A stretch of DNA of 64,000 bases from contig CM033121.1 in the NCBI GenBank assembly GCA_019321725.1, forward strand, positions 6,572,001 to 6,636,000. Reading direction: 5' to 3'. The notes beneath the pieces were generated by a model, which worked only from the letters and a program-made list of their open reading frames with translations, was not told the origin of the DNA and made no database searches. The stretch is from Paulownia fortunei. Its lineage: Eukaryota > Streptophyta > Magnoliopsida > Lamiales > Paulowniaceae. Shown piece by piece: positions 48,961-61,913 of the stretch; the stretch's first letter is position 1, and each line of letters opens with the position of its first letter. The position numbers and the translations under genes were made by a program.

Positions 48961-49836
48961 ATTTAATTTTATTATCATTTTTTTTTCCACCATATATATG
49001 TGTAAGAGGTTACTACCTTCATTCATTTATTTGTATTGGAGGCTATTTTCATTTTGCCAGTGAAACCAATGTGAATCAAATTGCAAAAATAAATTAGGGC
49101 ACCGTCGTTGTATCAACTGCACCAACAGTGGAACAGACATCTCACCAGCAATCAACACTTAAAACTACTGAAGATATTGCATTAGAGTCGACATTATACT
49201 TTATTTTTATACAATTATTTTTTGGGGTTGTGCATGCAAAGATAGTCCTTTTTCGGACTCTTCAGCTTCATTCCTTTCCTTGGGTTTTATTGCTTATTTT
49301 ATTTGTTATGTGTCATCATTGTTACTCAATCTATGTCATTATTTTTTTTAATATTTTTATATTAAGAAAAAAAAAAAACTATTATGTGGGAAAAACAATG
49401 AGGGAATAGTTTTGTTTTGTTTTTGATTTTTTTTTTTTGTGATTATCGTATATAATAATATAGATGATGTAATTATATTATAAAACCATAGAAACAAACA
49501 CATATGTATGCATGTCTCATCTCACTCATCTCATCAAATAAATAAACACTCACATATATAATTATTTTTACTCCTCGTTTTTTTTAGCGTGTCAGTATCT
49601 TAAATTTTGTTATTTTAATTGGCATTTATTTTAACTAAATCTTTTTTTTTTTCTTATTCCTATCTAGTACGCATTCTTCATCCTTGCCGATTACATTTTT
49701 CATTTATGAAAATAATAAAAATATTATCATTTTTATTATATCTCAAATAATAATATATAGGGTATATATATAGGGTCTTGGGTGGACAAGGAATTTTGCT
49801 TTCTGAACCTTTTCCAAATTCGGCCAGAACCCCGCT

Positions 49837-49869
<33 letters not shown>

Positions 49870-50029
49870 TTTTCTAGGATTTTTATTCATATGGATCATT
49901 TCCCAATTCCCATTTCCTCTATGCACTACTTTCGCTCGGTCGCTCAGCCTCAACCAAAGCCTTCGTGAGCCATCCTCCCGCCGAGTGCCACCACTCTACG
50001 TGATCAAAACTCATCTAAAGTTGCTCCTC

Positions 50030-50330
50030 TGCGTGATGGCTCCGGAGTGGAGAATAATGCTTTGGAATCAAACAAGAAAGAAAACTTGAGGCATCCGAAA
50101 ATGATGGTGCTCACCACAAGACGGGAGGTGATATTTTTACAGAACTAGGCAACGGTGAAGTTATTCAAGTTAGAGGAGCAGAAGAATTAGGGTAAGAAAA
50201 GGCTTGAAGAAGGCCAGAAATAATTTAACACAGAGAGATGCAAAATTGAATTCCACTGCTCACAAGGATTTTGGCATGAAGAAAATACACTAAAAAAAGT
50301 TTATAACTTCAGCTCTGAAATCTCTATGTA
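50030..50330 (+). pseudogene. Possible coding fragment of unknown family, frame broken
   Basis: Two frames look coding-like in succession: GVENNALESNKKENL at about 50043-50090, then after a frame change EASENDGAHHKTGG and DIFTELGNGEVIQVRGAEEL up to the stop near 50191, followed by KKRLEEGQK, a stop, then FNTERCKIEFHCSQ. The composition is charged and protein-like but I cannot name a family. It could be a decayed exon set, an unspliced gene fragment or chance. Confidence 0.2.
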
Positions 50331-51760
50331 CCCTAATCCTTTAACACCATCAAGTTTCTTAAATTTTGAACATTTGTCAATTTATCAATTCTGGTATCTA
50401 CTTTGAAGGAAGTTGGAAATTCAGGATGTGGGCTTAGTTGGCCTAACATTTTTCATGGAGATAGTGAGGGGTATTGGTTGTTTTTCTGTATTTGGCTCTA
50501 AACATTAGTGTTCAAGTGTAACCATTATATGGATGTGAGGAACCAAGAAGGGACGAAGGCCTGTAGCTGTAGATAGTTAATCTTTAACTCTTTTTATGGT
50601 CTGCGAGTCTATAACGCGCTGGACTTGTGGATTTTGGGTTGGGGCGGAGCGGGTTCGGGGTTAGATCGAGACTAGTTGGGACGAGTCTTTAAGTCCATTC
50701 AAATCTTGATGATGCGGGTCTCAGGTTTAGCCAGACCTATTTTATTACCATCCCCTTACTCATACGTTTCAATAGCCCTCTTATGGCCCATTAGACTTGA
50801 CAATGGTCTGACTTTAGCTGGATTCCTTCTATTTGAAATGTTGATATTTCTACTTCGGAGGTCTGCTTTGCTTGGTGGTGATGTTTGGTTTTTGGATTCC
50901 TATTGTGTTATTGTGGGCAGTAGTGTTAGGGAGGTTTTGAAAGAGGGGGGTAATTGGTGATGAAGACACTCTATTTTGCTTGGTCTGATGTTTTGTTCTA
51001 TTTAATTCATTAAATAGTGCATGAATAAAAATATTTATGGTATTATGAACTGGTTAAACTAAAATTTTAAAGTTAAAAAATCTCACTGGTTTGTCACTTA
51101 AATGCCGATGGTTAGTAAAGGAAAAAAAGGGAGGAATATTGAGTATTGAGAGCATGAAACATGGCAAAATTATCATTGGTCATGTCTAAAATTGTATATA
51201 TAAATTGACAATATATATATATATATATATATGTATATACATAGAGAAAGAGACAGAGAAAGAAAAGGAGATCTGTGAAGGATTGTTGAATTCGTTTGAA
51301 TAAATCAAATTCGATGGCTTATTTTTATTCATGCCTGGTCATTATATATTTATGTTTTACAAGGATTATTTTTATAAAAAAATATGAACTAGCATAAAAG
51401 AGCCCACTAGCATAATATTGACATATATTTTACTTTGCTATTGCAGAAATTTTTTGCAAGATTTTTCACTCACTTTTTATTCACCAATGCTAAAAAGACA
51501 TTTTTTTTTATTTTGCACACACACAATGCTAATCTCCTACCGAAGAAGATCCGCCTCTCAAAATCTCTCCATACAGCAAATTTATTTGTTCATTGCCATT
51601 AATTGGACTGTAAAAAGATTGCATTATAATCATCGCAATAGTAAAATATAAGTAGGAAATGGATTTTTAATATGAAAGAAAAATACATATAAACATAATT
51701 GCCTTATAAAAACTATTTGGGCGTTGGACACCGCACCTTGCGCGGTTACCTGACAACTAC

Positions 51761-51779
51761 TGTGTGTGTGTGTGTGTGT
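51761..51779. repeat. (GT)n microsatellite
   Basis: About nine GT units between otherwise unique sequence. Confidence 0.9.
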
Positions 51780-52326
51780 CTTCACTGGACTCGCGAGAAT
51801 TGTTCAGATTGTGGCATCGCTACTGACAGAGACTCCCCAAGGATGTGTGTTTTATTTTATATGTTGTATGCCTATGTTCATCTAATGCTGTTTTTGGAAC
51901 TCTGCAGCCTCCTTCCATAGCATTGTTGCAAACAACCAGCCACTTATTGGTCTTACACACTCAGCTGGATGTTGCAATGGTGGCCGATAGTCACCAACAA
52001 AACCACGGCACATTATTATCAAATCTCGACAATTTCAAAACTTAAAATTGCAATAACAATCCCACCTATTAAACTACTGTACTAGAAACGGGCAAAAACT
52101 TGTAAACATCTCATTATCAACGAAACGATAGCAAGTTAAGAGGAAAGAAAAGGGTAAAGATTGAGAAAAAGAAAGAAAGAAATTTATTTAAATGTTTTAG
52201 GAGTTTTTCACAACAAAATTGCACTGTAAGCTACTAATGGTTCTGCATTTCTGAATTTGGGCTAACAACCACAAAAACACATTAGAACACTCTAACATCG
52301 GCCATATGAAACAACATGAAATCTGG

Positions 52327-55300
52327 TTAAGCCGTCCCACCGCTTGTTGCTGTCCTGATTATCTGGAATAGAGCTGAGGAAAGACAAAACAGATGGTATT
52401 TACTAATTGACACATAAACAAGAAGTGAAAAAACAATAGAAAAAAAATGTTACAATGGAGACAGGCTGCTGATTTTTAAGTGCAATGGATCTCCAAGCTT
52501 TAGCTTTAAGGAATCAAAATACCAAAGAAATAATATGTAGAAAAGAGTGCACGTTAGAGAAAAAAAAAATGCTGCAAAATCGAATGCCTCAACATGTTTC
52601 CATTGCGCAGCAACATAGCAATGCTAGCAACTAAAATTTGATGTCTTTACTATCTTATTTCATCAGCAACAAAGAATTTATGCTACTATTTAAATAAATT
52701 GATAAATACTACTCACTTCGTCCCACAAAGAATGTGCCCTTTTGACATTTTTTTTTTATAAAATAAGAAAAATCAAAACTTTAATCCTTGGTTCCAAAAT
52801 CACCCTTCTTTCATGAAAACCATAAAAATAATATTGAGCTACTTTTTACCACCACAAATTACCTCCTAAACTAAAGCTGTACGTATATGGAAATGGTGTT
52901 TATTTGCTCTTGGACTACCAAAAGTTTAATTCAGTATATAAAATTTATTTCTATGTTAAAAATATTGTATTATGGTAATAAGTATGTAATTTTTCATCTT
53001 ATTTTATTAGACTGAAAGGCATAATAGTAACTTAAACAATAATGTCTTCTACTTAAAGTACAACACAAATATTTTTGGAAATTAAAAAAAAAAGAAACAA
53101 GAGAGAAAACAGTATACTGTTTACCTTCTTTGTTGGATGGAGGACATACTATTTAGGCACAAAGCATTGCTATAGATGCTTCAAATTACTAATTACTAAG
53201 ATACATTTAATAGTTTAAATTGCCATAAACCAGCTCTACAGTTTAGTTAGGAACCCGACTTTTTTCCCTCAAAAGATTTTTCTTTGACAACAAAAATTTT
53301 AACATTATGGTTCCGGTACTCAAAAAAATTGTAGGCAATATGCAATTTGATATCAAAACCCAATTGTGGGCAATATGCACTTTGATATCAAAACCCAACC
53401 AATTTGGATAAATAAAATGGTGTGGATTTAATGAAGTGACGGGCAAGATTTTGGAAAGCCTTACATGATCCAATGACGACAAAAATGAAAAACCCAAGCA
53501 AAACAGGGCCGACAGAGAAGTTGTTTCCCTTCTTTGTGCTAGTCTCAGGGACAGCACCTCGCTTGGTAATATTCTTCTCAAACTTCTCTACCTTCCTGTC
53601 AGCAAGTCTCCTTGAAGTTGTCTGTAAAAAAGATAAAAATCACAATAATGTATGAGCTAGTAAGAATTTGTTCGGATACGGAAACAATTGAACAGGACAA
53701 CAGGTGAGAATCAGAAAATACCGACTTTACTGTTTAAATAAATCAAAATCCACATAACAAAAGTATTTCAGTGATTATATCATCTTCATAACTTAGTTCC
53801 CTGATCCAAGGGCAAAGACAAGAAATTTAATCCCCCCTTTGGAGGAAAAAGGGAAAAATCGTGGTCTTTCTTTGCACAGCACCCAGTTAGAAATGCAAAA
53901 AGATACATTTAGTGGCCGATGTTTTTTCAAATGATTGAAGGTAAATAACTAACAAAGCACAATCACATGCTGTCGTTCAGCTTTAGATTACAACATCAAC
54001 AAGCTACAAATACTTGGATGATTTCAGATATTTTCATTGAACAATTTGCAAATGATCAAAATAAAAACAAACAGGCTATCCTCTCCATTCAATCATATTT
54101 TCCATTTTAAATACTTAATTAGGTCAACAAAAACAGTGACCAGAAAGCCGTTTTACTTTCATTGAATTGACAATACCACCATGTCTATTTCACAATATTC
54201 CCACAATATATTCCCGCAATTTAAAAGAACAAAGAGTAAAATCCTCTTTTTACCTGATGAAGAAATATAACATCAGCATTCTAACAAGGGGACACTTTGT
54301 GTTTTGGAAATGGGCACATAAACCACTTATGTTTACAAAGAAAAGGGTAAAAACACCGAACTCAACTTTTATCATTTTTAAATTAAAAAATGACCATCTT
54401 ACCCTTATACATATGCTAATGCATTTTTTACTTTATTTTCATGGTTCTAACATAATCATTTAAAATAATTATTATTACATAAACATATTTAGAATACATA
54501 TTTTCTAATAACTTGTATGTTATTCCAAAATGTATTGTTTAATATTCTTTAATTATAGACTTTATTCCTTATATTTAAAATAAAATTTAAATATATTTGC
54601 ACATGGAAGTTCAATATGCTTATGTAGTAAAATAGACAGTTGAAATTTTTCTTAGGCAAGACTTTTATTGATGATTTCATATGAGATAAAACTTTAAAGT
54701 TTATAACATTATAATTTTTTATTTAATTATTCAAGTGATCTTGAATAAAACAATAAAAATGTTAATATAAATTATTTTTTCACATCTTTTGAAATAATAT
54801 ATACATTATTAAAATATATATATTCTACATATATATATATATATATATATATAAAGCAATAAACAAAATGATACATAAAATAGAAATTTTCATCATATAT
54901 AAGAGTAAATTGGTTATTTTGTAATTGAATAAGTGATAAAAATGGAGTTGGATGTTATTTGTTATTTTTTTTTTTTTTGAAAACAAAAGGGGTTGTACAA
55001 CTTTTTCAAAACATTGAGGGTCATATACCCCTTTTGAAAAAAAGGGGATAAAATGCTATTTACCTTGTAAAGAGATCTATGACATGAAAAACGCAAATTA
55101 TATTCTTAATTTATCATCCAACTTGGTACACAACAAGTTTTCCAATATCTCAACAATGATCTATTCATTAATATGAATCATGTTACAGCACTTTTGCTGC
55201 TGCTTAATTCTCTAACGCAATTTACAAATCATACCTCAAATTCTACAAAAAATTTACAAGCGATATCCTCCATCTACATTGAAGTGTCACAAAAATTTAA

Positions 55301-55462
55301 CAAAACAGAAAGAACAAATAATCATGAAACCAAAAAATAACAAATAAAATAAAAGAAATCCTTGGCATGAAAATAAACATAATTACAGCAACATAACATA
55401 TTTAAATAGCGAAAAAAGGACAAATAACTGTAGAACAGAGTAAAAAACAGGAATTTTACCAT
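52327..55462 (-). CDS. RAMP4/SERP-type stress-associated endoplasmic reticulum protein
   Basis: Three coding exons on the minus strand: 55462-55460 (only the ATG), 53621-53465 and 52373-52327, joined by introns of 1838 and 1091 bases with GT-AG ends, give 68 residues. The sequence starts M-TTSRRLADRKVEKFEKNI, followed by TKRGAVPETSTKKG and the membrane span VGPVLLGFFIFVVIGSSLFQ, and ends TATSGGTA. Length and layout match plant RAMP4 homologues: a cytosolic basic head and a single C-terminal membrane anchor. The family associates with the Sec61 translocon, stabilises nascent membrane proteins and is induced by ER stress in animals and yeast. The start is fixed because TTSRRLADRK must follow a methionine and the only upstream exon with a matching splice ends in ATG. 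A TATA box lies 180 bases upstream. Confidence 0.93.
54829..54853. repeat. (TA)n microsatellite in RAMP4 intron 1
   Basis: About 12 TA units within the first intron of the RAMP4 gene. Confidence 0.88.
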
Positions 55463-55635
55463 TATTATGGTGAGATCGGCTATCCGGTAAAGCTTCGAAC
55501 GAAAAATTGCCGGAGAAATTACAGGAGGAATAGCTCCGGCGAGGAAATTGGACACCGATCTCAGATTTTTTTGCTTTTCTCTCTCTTGATTTTTTTCTCC
55601 AACTACTATTGTTCAGAAATTCAGCTGATTGCGGC

Positions 55636-55643
55636 TATTTATA
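55636..55643 (-). promoter_or_regulatory. TATA box of the RAMP4 gene
   Basis: On the minus strand the sequence is CTCTCTATAAATAGCCGC, a consensus plant TATA box. It sits about 175 bases upstream of the ATG, leaving room for a leader of 130-150 bases rich in CT and A. Confidence 0.65.
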
Positions 55644-56289
55644 GAGAGAGGAAATGGTAAGAGCCCATTGAGGACTCGTCAAAGTAACTAGGTCCAACGC
55701 GTATATTGTCTACGTGGCGATCAGTGATTGGATGACCTTTTTAAATGGTGGTTACATAAAAATATGATTTTATCCTTATTTTATGTATAGCGTACGAGAG
55801 TGTTATTATCTATCTTTGACTCCGTAAATGTTTGTGTACCTAAACCACAAAAAAGGAAAGGAAAAGAAAAATAAATTAGAAAGTTTCAATCTCTTATGTA
55901 ATTCAATTCTATTTATTTTTTATATCTTAAAAGTACTATTTTGCCAATTATTTAGATATATGATACGTTTTTTAATATATTTTTTAAGAACTCAGAGCAA
56001 AATACTTAAATTTTCACACTTATATGTTGTTTGAACCACTTGTTTATGATTTAAAAAAAATGAATTCATGTGGTAAAATTATCTTCATTGGTAATTTGAT
56101 CATTTAATCTATTATAAAAAATTTATTGTTGGAAAGAAGTTACTACGTAATTAATTACGAAATACATTTTGTATGGATATGATACTTAGTCACAGAGTAT
56201 ATTTAGTATGTGTTTGAACCCAATTGGTAGTGGTGAATATTTTACAATTTTATATTTTTTTAATTTTTTTTAAGTATAATAGAATAAAG
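55644..56289. other. Upstream flank of RAMP4 and AT-rich spacer
   Basis: It contains presumptive RAMP4 promoter sequence, then AT-rich DNA up to the LINE. The plus-strand frame 55828-56034 is low complexity and not called. Confidence 0.5.
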
Positions 56290-59200
56290 AAAGAGTTGTC
56301 GTTGTAGTCAGTAGTGGGTTAGAGAGAGAAATTCTTCCTAAGAAAGTTCATTGGTGCCTTCCTCTTGAATGTGAGAGTTTTCTTTGATTTTTCTTCAATA
56401 TTCTTGTGTGTATTTGCTGATTTGTGTCCATGTTTGGTGGACATTCACTGTCTTGAGAGTTTCAGCACCATACTGACATTGAGTTGGTGCTGGAAACTGG
56501 AATCGCTGCTGTTGGGTTGCTGCTGGTTGGGTGGTTGACTGCTGTTTTGGTGTTTGACTGCTGGTTTTGGAGTTGGTCTGTAGATTTCTTGCTAATCTAT
56601 AGTTGGGTTAAAGATTTTTGGAGCATTCAACTATTCTATTCCCGTTTTGGAAACCTCTGTTATTGTCTGTGTGAATAGAGGTTTATTTGAACCCGCTAGT
56701 TTCTGTTTTGTGGTGTGACTTTGCTGTTGGGTTAGTATTTGTGCTATGTGTGAATCTCTATCATGGCAAAAAAGAAGAAGAATCAGAAACAACCTAAAGA
56801 TGTTGACGAACCAGGTGGTTCTGGCGTGTTTAATGGATCAGTCTCTAAACCCCTCACTTTCGTTGGGAAAAATCTTGTTGATACAAACTCAGCTACAAAG
56901 CTGTGTGATTCGTCTAGTGTTTCGTGTACATTAGCGGATGTGGATTCAGACACAGAATTATTACAATCCAGTTTTGGGAAGGAGGTGATTACATATTTAA
57001 TGTTTGAAGAAAACTCTAAAAATGATGCAGACAAGGTGTTTGAGAAAAGTCCAATGAAAACTGCTACTCCAAAGGCCACATAGCTGGATCTTTTCAAGGA
57101 TAACAAGAATGTTTCTCAAGTCATTAAACTTAATGTTGTTGAGACAAATGGTAACGATGAAGTGGTCCTTGAAGCTCATGATCTTAATGAAGTGGAAAAG
57201 ACATGAAATTTTTGCTTTGTGGGATATTTTGCTGCTAAGTTTCCAAGCAAGACAACACTAATCCAACTCTGCGATTCTTGGAACGTTAAGTACAAATACT
57301 ATGCTCGCTCGAGTGGTTGACTACTGTTTAAATTTGATAGGGCATCGGACAGGAATAGAATACTCAATGGTGGTCCATATTTCATTTTTGGTAGGCCTTT
57401 GCTTTCGACCGATAAGCTAACCCACACGAAGGACAAATTATCATACGCCCAAGTTCTGGTTGAAGTGGACGCTGTAAAAGAGTTGGTTAGTACCATTAAA
57501 ATTAAGCTTCTGAATGGTAAGAACAGAGAACAACAGGTTCAATAGTAGGAAACAGTAGGGAGGCTAACCAATGTGCGGAGGCTACTATAACTTTGGATGA
57601 GCCATTCACCATTATTTCAAAAAAAAAAAAGAACAAAGGAATCAAATAACCCTCCATCACCACGTGGGCAGTGAGCCTTTGCACAAACAATCCAATGAGG
57701 ACAATATACCGATTGCCAAAGGAAAAATGACACTTCAACATGTTACATCTAAAGTAAATGATAAGAAGAAGGACCTGGCCCTTCAAATATCATAATGAAG
57801 TTAGCATGCTGGAACATTAGGGGAATAAACATGCCCCTAAAACAAAATGAGGTTAGGAGCCTCATGAAGCAACAAAAATTGATCACAATTGGAGTTTTGG
57901 AGACCAAATTGAATAAACCAAAGCTCCAGCAGATTATGAGGAACAAATTCCCTGGCTGGAATGAAATAAATAATTTTCATCTATATCGGGGAGGTAGAAT
58001 CTTGGTCCTTTAGAACCCAGACAAAGTGTTGTTGGTACTTGAAGATATTTCACCTCAAGTTATCCATTGTTTGGTTGTTTGTAAGGTTAGCTCCCGTGCT
58101 TATCAAATCAATTTTGATTATGGATTTTACTCGATTGTTAATTGACAGCCACTATGGTGTAACCTTGTGAACAAATGCACTTAAGACAACCTTGGTTGAT
58201 TCTTGGGGACTTTAATAATATTTTGAAAGCCGAGGAGAAATGTAATGCAACTGAGGTTAATGCGACTGAGGTTATGACGTATGAAATTAAAGATATGGAT
58301 GATTGTTGCTTGACTTTGGGACTCTTGGACTTGCAATCAATTGGTTGTTTCTTTATCTGGATCAATAATAGGATATGGTGTAAATTGGATAGGGCTTTGG
58401 TGAATCATCCTTGGTTACATGCGGGGTTTTTTGGTCAGGCTCATTTCCAACCACCGGGATGCTTGTTGGATAATTCACCGTGCATAGTTTCAATTTTTCA
58501 ATAGGAACTTGCTGGAAGTTCACCATTTAGGATTTTCAATATGTGACCAACTATGGAGAATTTCGGACTACAGTACAGTCATCTTGGAATCAAAGAGTGA
58601 GGGAGACAAAGCAATTTATTTTTTGCAAGAAGTTGAAGGCTTTGAAAGACCATCTTAAATAGTTAAACTAGAGACACTTTGGGAACATTTCGATCTGATG
58701 ACTCGATGAATTGGGAGTTCTTACGGATGGTTCTTAAGGGCTTAGGATTTCTGGACATATTTTTTGATTGGACAATGGAATGCGTGACAACACCTTCCTA
58801 CTCCATCGCCTTAAATAACATCATCTTTGTTTTATTTAAGGGCAAAAAGGGATTGCGATAGGGAGACCCCATATCGTATTTCTTTTTCGTTTTGTGCATG
58901 GAATATTTTTCGAGACAGGTGGGTTTGGTGACCATCAACTTAGATTTTAATTATCATAAAAAATGTGACAAAATGAAAATCACCCACATGGCCTTTGCGG
59001 ATGATCTCATTTTGATGGTTAGAGGAGACATATTTTCTTTTCAGATTTTCATACAGTGTTTGTGGGACTTTGGGAGCAAATTCGGACTAGGAATAAATGC
59101 ATTAAAGTCAAGCCTGTACACTGCTGGAATTATTGGATATGAGCTAGAAGTTATTCAGAGACTAACCTATTTCCCAATGGGAAATATGCCTTTCCGGTAC

Positions 59201-60470
59201 CTGGGCATTTCTCTTGCGGCTGAAAAATTAAAAGTCATGCATTATGCTTCTCTTGTTGATAAAATTGCCTCTTTTATTAATGCATGGACAAGCACATCAT
59301 TATCATATGCAGGGTGAGTTGAACTTATATGCTCAGTGTTGCAAGGAGTTGAGTGTTTTTGGATGCCAATTTTTCCAATTCCAGTAATGGTAATTCTCAG
59401 AATTACGAAACTTTGCAGATTATTTCTTTGGGGATCCAAAAAAGCACCAGTCACATGAAAGGAAATCTATCTTCCTAAGGAAGAAGGAGGGTTTGGTTTT
59501 AGGGATACAAAATGCTGGAACTTAGCACTATGAACTAAACTATTGTGGAATATCTATGCTAAGAAGGATATTTCATGGGTCGATGGATTAATAACTTCTA
59601 TCTGAACGAGAAGAACATTTGGGACTAGACACCATGCAAAGATGTCTCCCCATTTTTCAAGAAAATTGCAGACATTCAAAATCTATTAATCAGATTAATT
59701 GGCACAGAACAACAGGCTGTCCAGCAGCTTGCTGAGTGGGTTCAATGGTCTGATTTTGTCACATCTTGAGCATATGAATTTTTCAGACCAATGGGGACAA
59801 AGAAGTCATGGGTAAGGGACATTTGGAGGTCCTTTATCACTCCAAAACACTCCTTTATTTTATGATTTTGTGCTAAGGGCAGACTCCTCACAAAAGATCA
59901 GATTAAGCACTTAGATTTAGATAGGACTTACTGCCTGTGTGATAGAAAATCAGCACCACTTGTTCTTTAGTTGCAGCATTAGTGCCTCAATTTGGAAGCA
60001 AATTCGGGACTGGATTTGCATAAAAAGATCTATATCAACCATCAACAGTGCACCCAAATGGATTAAAAAGGAAGCCGGCGGGACATTGTGGCATAGCAAA
60101 GCACAGAAAATCGCTTTAGCATGCACTGTATATCAAATCTGGACAACACGCAACCGCAAAATGTTTGAGGATATTTCCCTCATTATGTAGACCATCATTA
60201 CACATGTATACAAGACTCATTTCACCTTGTATCTATATGTTTTGACTCTTTTTGAGACTTTTGTAATGGTGTTGGAGCTGGATGATCTTTGTTGGGGTCA
60301 CACCATTCTTTTTTATTTTTGTATGCTCATGGATATATTGTTTAGAACATAACATAGAGGCATATCTTGATTTCGGTTTTTGATTTTGGATACTTATATA
60401 CATTGCCTAAGTATACACAATATATTTTGTACATAGTTTTGATCAATGAAATTCACTTTTTATAGATCAA
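56290..60470 (+). mobile_element. Decayed L1-type LINE retrotransposon
   Basis: First reading frame (about 56763-57540): basic start MAKKKKNQKQ, then, after stops, a DUF4283-like region with FVGYFAAKFPS, CDSWNVKYKYYARSSG and NGGPYFIFGRPLL. Second frame starts at 57795: an APE-type endonuclease with KLACWNIRGIN, LETKLNK, LILGDFNN and KLDRALVN; the usual SDHSP ends as DNSP. It jumps at about 58510-58680 to the middle of a reverse transcriptase (DSMNWEFLRMVLKG, GDPIS after a stop codon, FADDLILM, KSSLY, RYLGISLA), so the N-terminal reverse-transcriptase motifs are deleted. A zf-RVT-like end (NQHHLFFSCSISASIWKQI) follows at 59939-60190. Many stops and frame changes: the element cannot be active on its own. 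The 5' end near 56290 and 3' end near 60470 are approximate; no clear target-site duplication was seen. Confidence 0.9.
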
Positions 60471-61690
60471 AAACAAATTAAGTGTTGAACTTGCACTTAA
60501 CTTGCAAAGCTTGCACTAAAATCAAAAGAGTGATAACTGAGCTGGTTGCTTGACTATTTATTTCAATTTACTGAAAACTCAAAAACGTGTTAAGTGATTT
60601 CATGAGTTATTTAGCAGAAAAACATGTTGGTACTTAGAAACTTTTATGCTTCTATTTTTTACGAAGTATACTGGAATGAGTATGATGCATTGACTAGAAA
60701 GTAAATTGCATAAATTACAATACTTGAAATGAAAATAGACAGAGATTTTTATAGTAGTATAAAAGTGAAGTCTTCTACTCTACTTTTCTTCAGAAGTCCT
60801 AAAGAGATCCCCCACTAGAACTTCAAAAAAATTCTATACAAAAGTCACTTTTTATATTGTATACAACTTAGTTACACAAACTAACTTGACTTAACCTTTG
60901 TCTACACAAGATTTCATTACTAGTGCTGCCCGAGTCTTCTTACACAAGTCCAACTTAGTATTAGTATATACAAGACCTTGTACACTAGTTCTTTTTATTT
61001 TTTAGTGATTGATGATACTCAGCTACTTATCAACACAAATTCTCTAGACATTTGAAGATTGCTGAACTTTGATAACTTTTGGGAGATTCGTTATGTCTAT
61101 TCGCGCATGTACTTCTGATGTATTCTCTGTGTCATTCTCGGTATTATGTGTTTGGCGGCTTCTTCTTCAGCTCCTTTTATAGCACCCAAAATTTGCCCAT
61201 TGTACCTATTCTCTTTGTTTGTTTGCACAGCTATCTATCTGTATGTCATAATATACTTTTCATACTGATTCCTTATTTGTACAGTTATCCAGTTTTTTGG
61301 ATGTTAAGTACGAGGTGACAGTTGTGAGTTAAACTTGTAGATCGCACCAATCCTCACTCCGCTAAAGACCTTACCTCCACTAAATCCTCTACTCTGGTCT
61401 TGAACTCAACTGTATACTTAAAATTTTCCTCACTTTATTTAGCTTAAATTCTTCTCTATCTGAATTGATCTTCTTGTAACTTTGACTCCTCACTTACTGC
61501 TTTTGTCGTCACTTTGTTGAAGACCTTATCCATGTTAGGTCCTCTACTTTAGTTTCGGACTATGTTGTCTTGGTCTTGAAGTCTCATCACTAGTCTAATC
61601 ATTAATTTAACTTAGACTCTTTTGTTCTTTCAACTGATTTTAATGCTCTGAAAATAACATTTACACTTGATTCTATAAAAATAGAAAAAT
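60471..61690. other. Intergenic spacer between LINE and SINE
   Basis: T-rich, with short frames such as 61079-61318 that lack any recognisable similarity. Several CTCCACT/TTGAAGACCTTATCC-like phrases near 61360 and 61515 hint at an old internal repeat. Nothing else is supported. Confidence 0.4.
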
Positions 61691-61913
61691 TTAGGAGTTC
61701 CCCACAAGGGGTGATCGAGTTGGTACAGGAGGGTTGTGCGGGACGTCATGTCCCGAGTTTGAATTTCCTCCCAATACTTTCTCGGTCGAGCCTATTGCAC
61801 CGAACTCGCCTAGTGTGATTTGCAGGCTATTGCATCAGATCGAGTGTTTACCTAGTGCACACCTAAAGAATAGCGGTTTCAGTTTCACTATCATAAAAAA
61901 AAAATTAGGAGTT
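61691..61913 (+). mobile_element. tRNA-derived SINE flanked by a 9-base target-site duplication
   Basis: The direct repeat TTAGGAGTT stands at 61691-61699 and 61905-61913. Between them is a 205-base body. It has a pol III box A-like TGATCGAGTTGG at 61712-61723 and a box B-like GAGTTTGAATTTC at about 61755-61767, spaced as in tRNA genes, and ends in CATA10 (a poly-A tail). There is no open frame of note. All the hallmarks of a SINE are present; the family is not named. Confidence 0.8.

Larger units (their letters stand above)
47404..52326. other. 3' flank of LCR and AT-rich intergenic DNA
   Basis: The first few hundred bases are the LCR 3' untranslated region. Then come a (CA)n run (47822-47848), a C run and GAC repeat (48206-48256), a diverged duplication (48240-48960), (TA)n tracts at about 49839-49863 and 51212-51233, a possible gene fragment (50030-50330) and a (GT)n run (51761-51779). 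The plus-strand frame 50676-50960 has no recognisable similarity. The right end should contain the 3' untranslated region of the RAMP4 gene. Confidence 0.55.

Noticed and set aside
50676..50960. Plus-strand frame of 94 codons with hydrophobic parts
   Set aside because: No recognisable domain, no splice context and no conserved motif.
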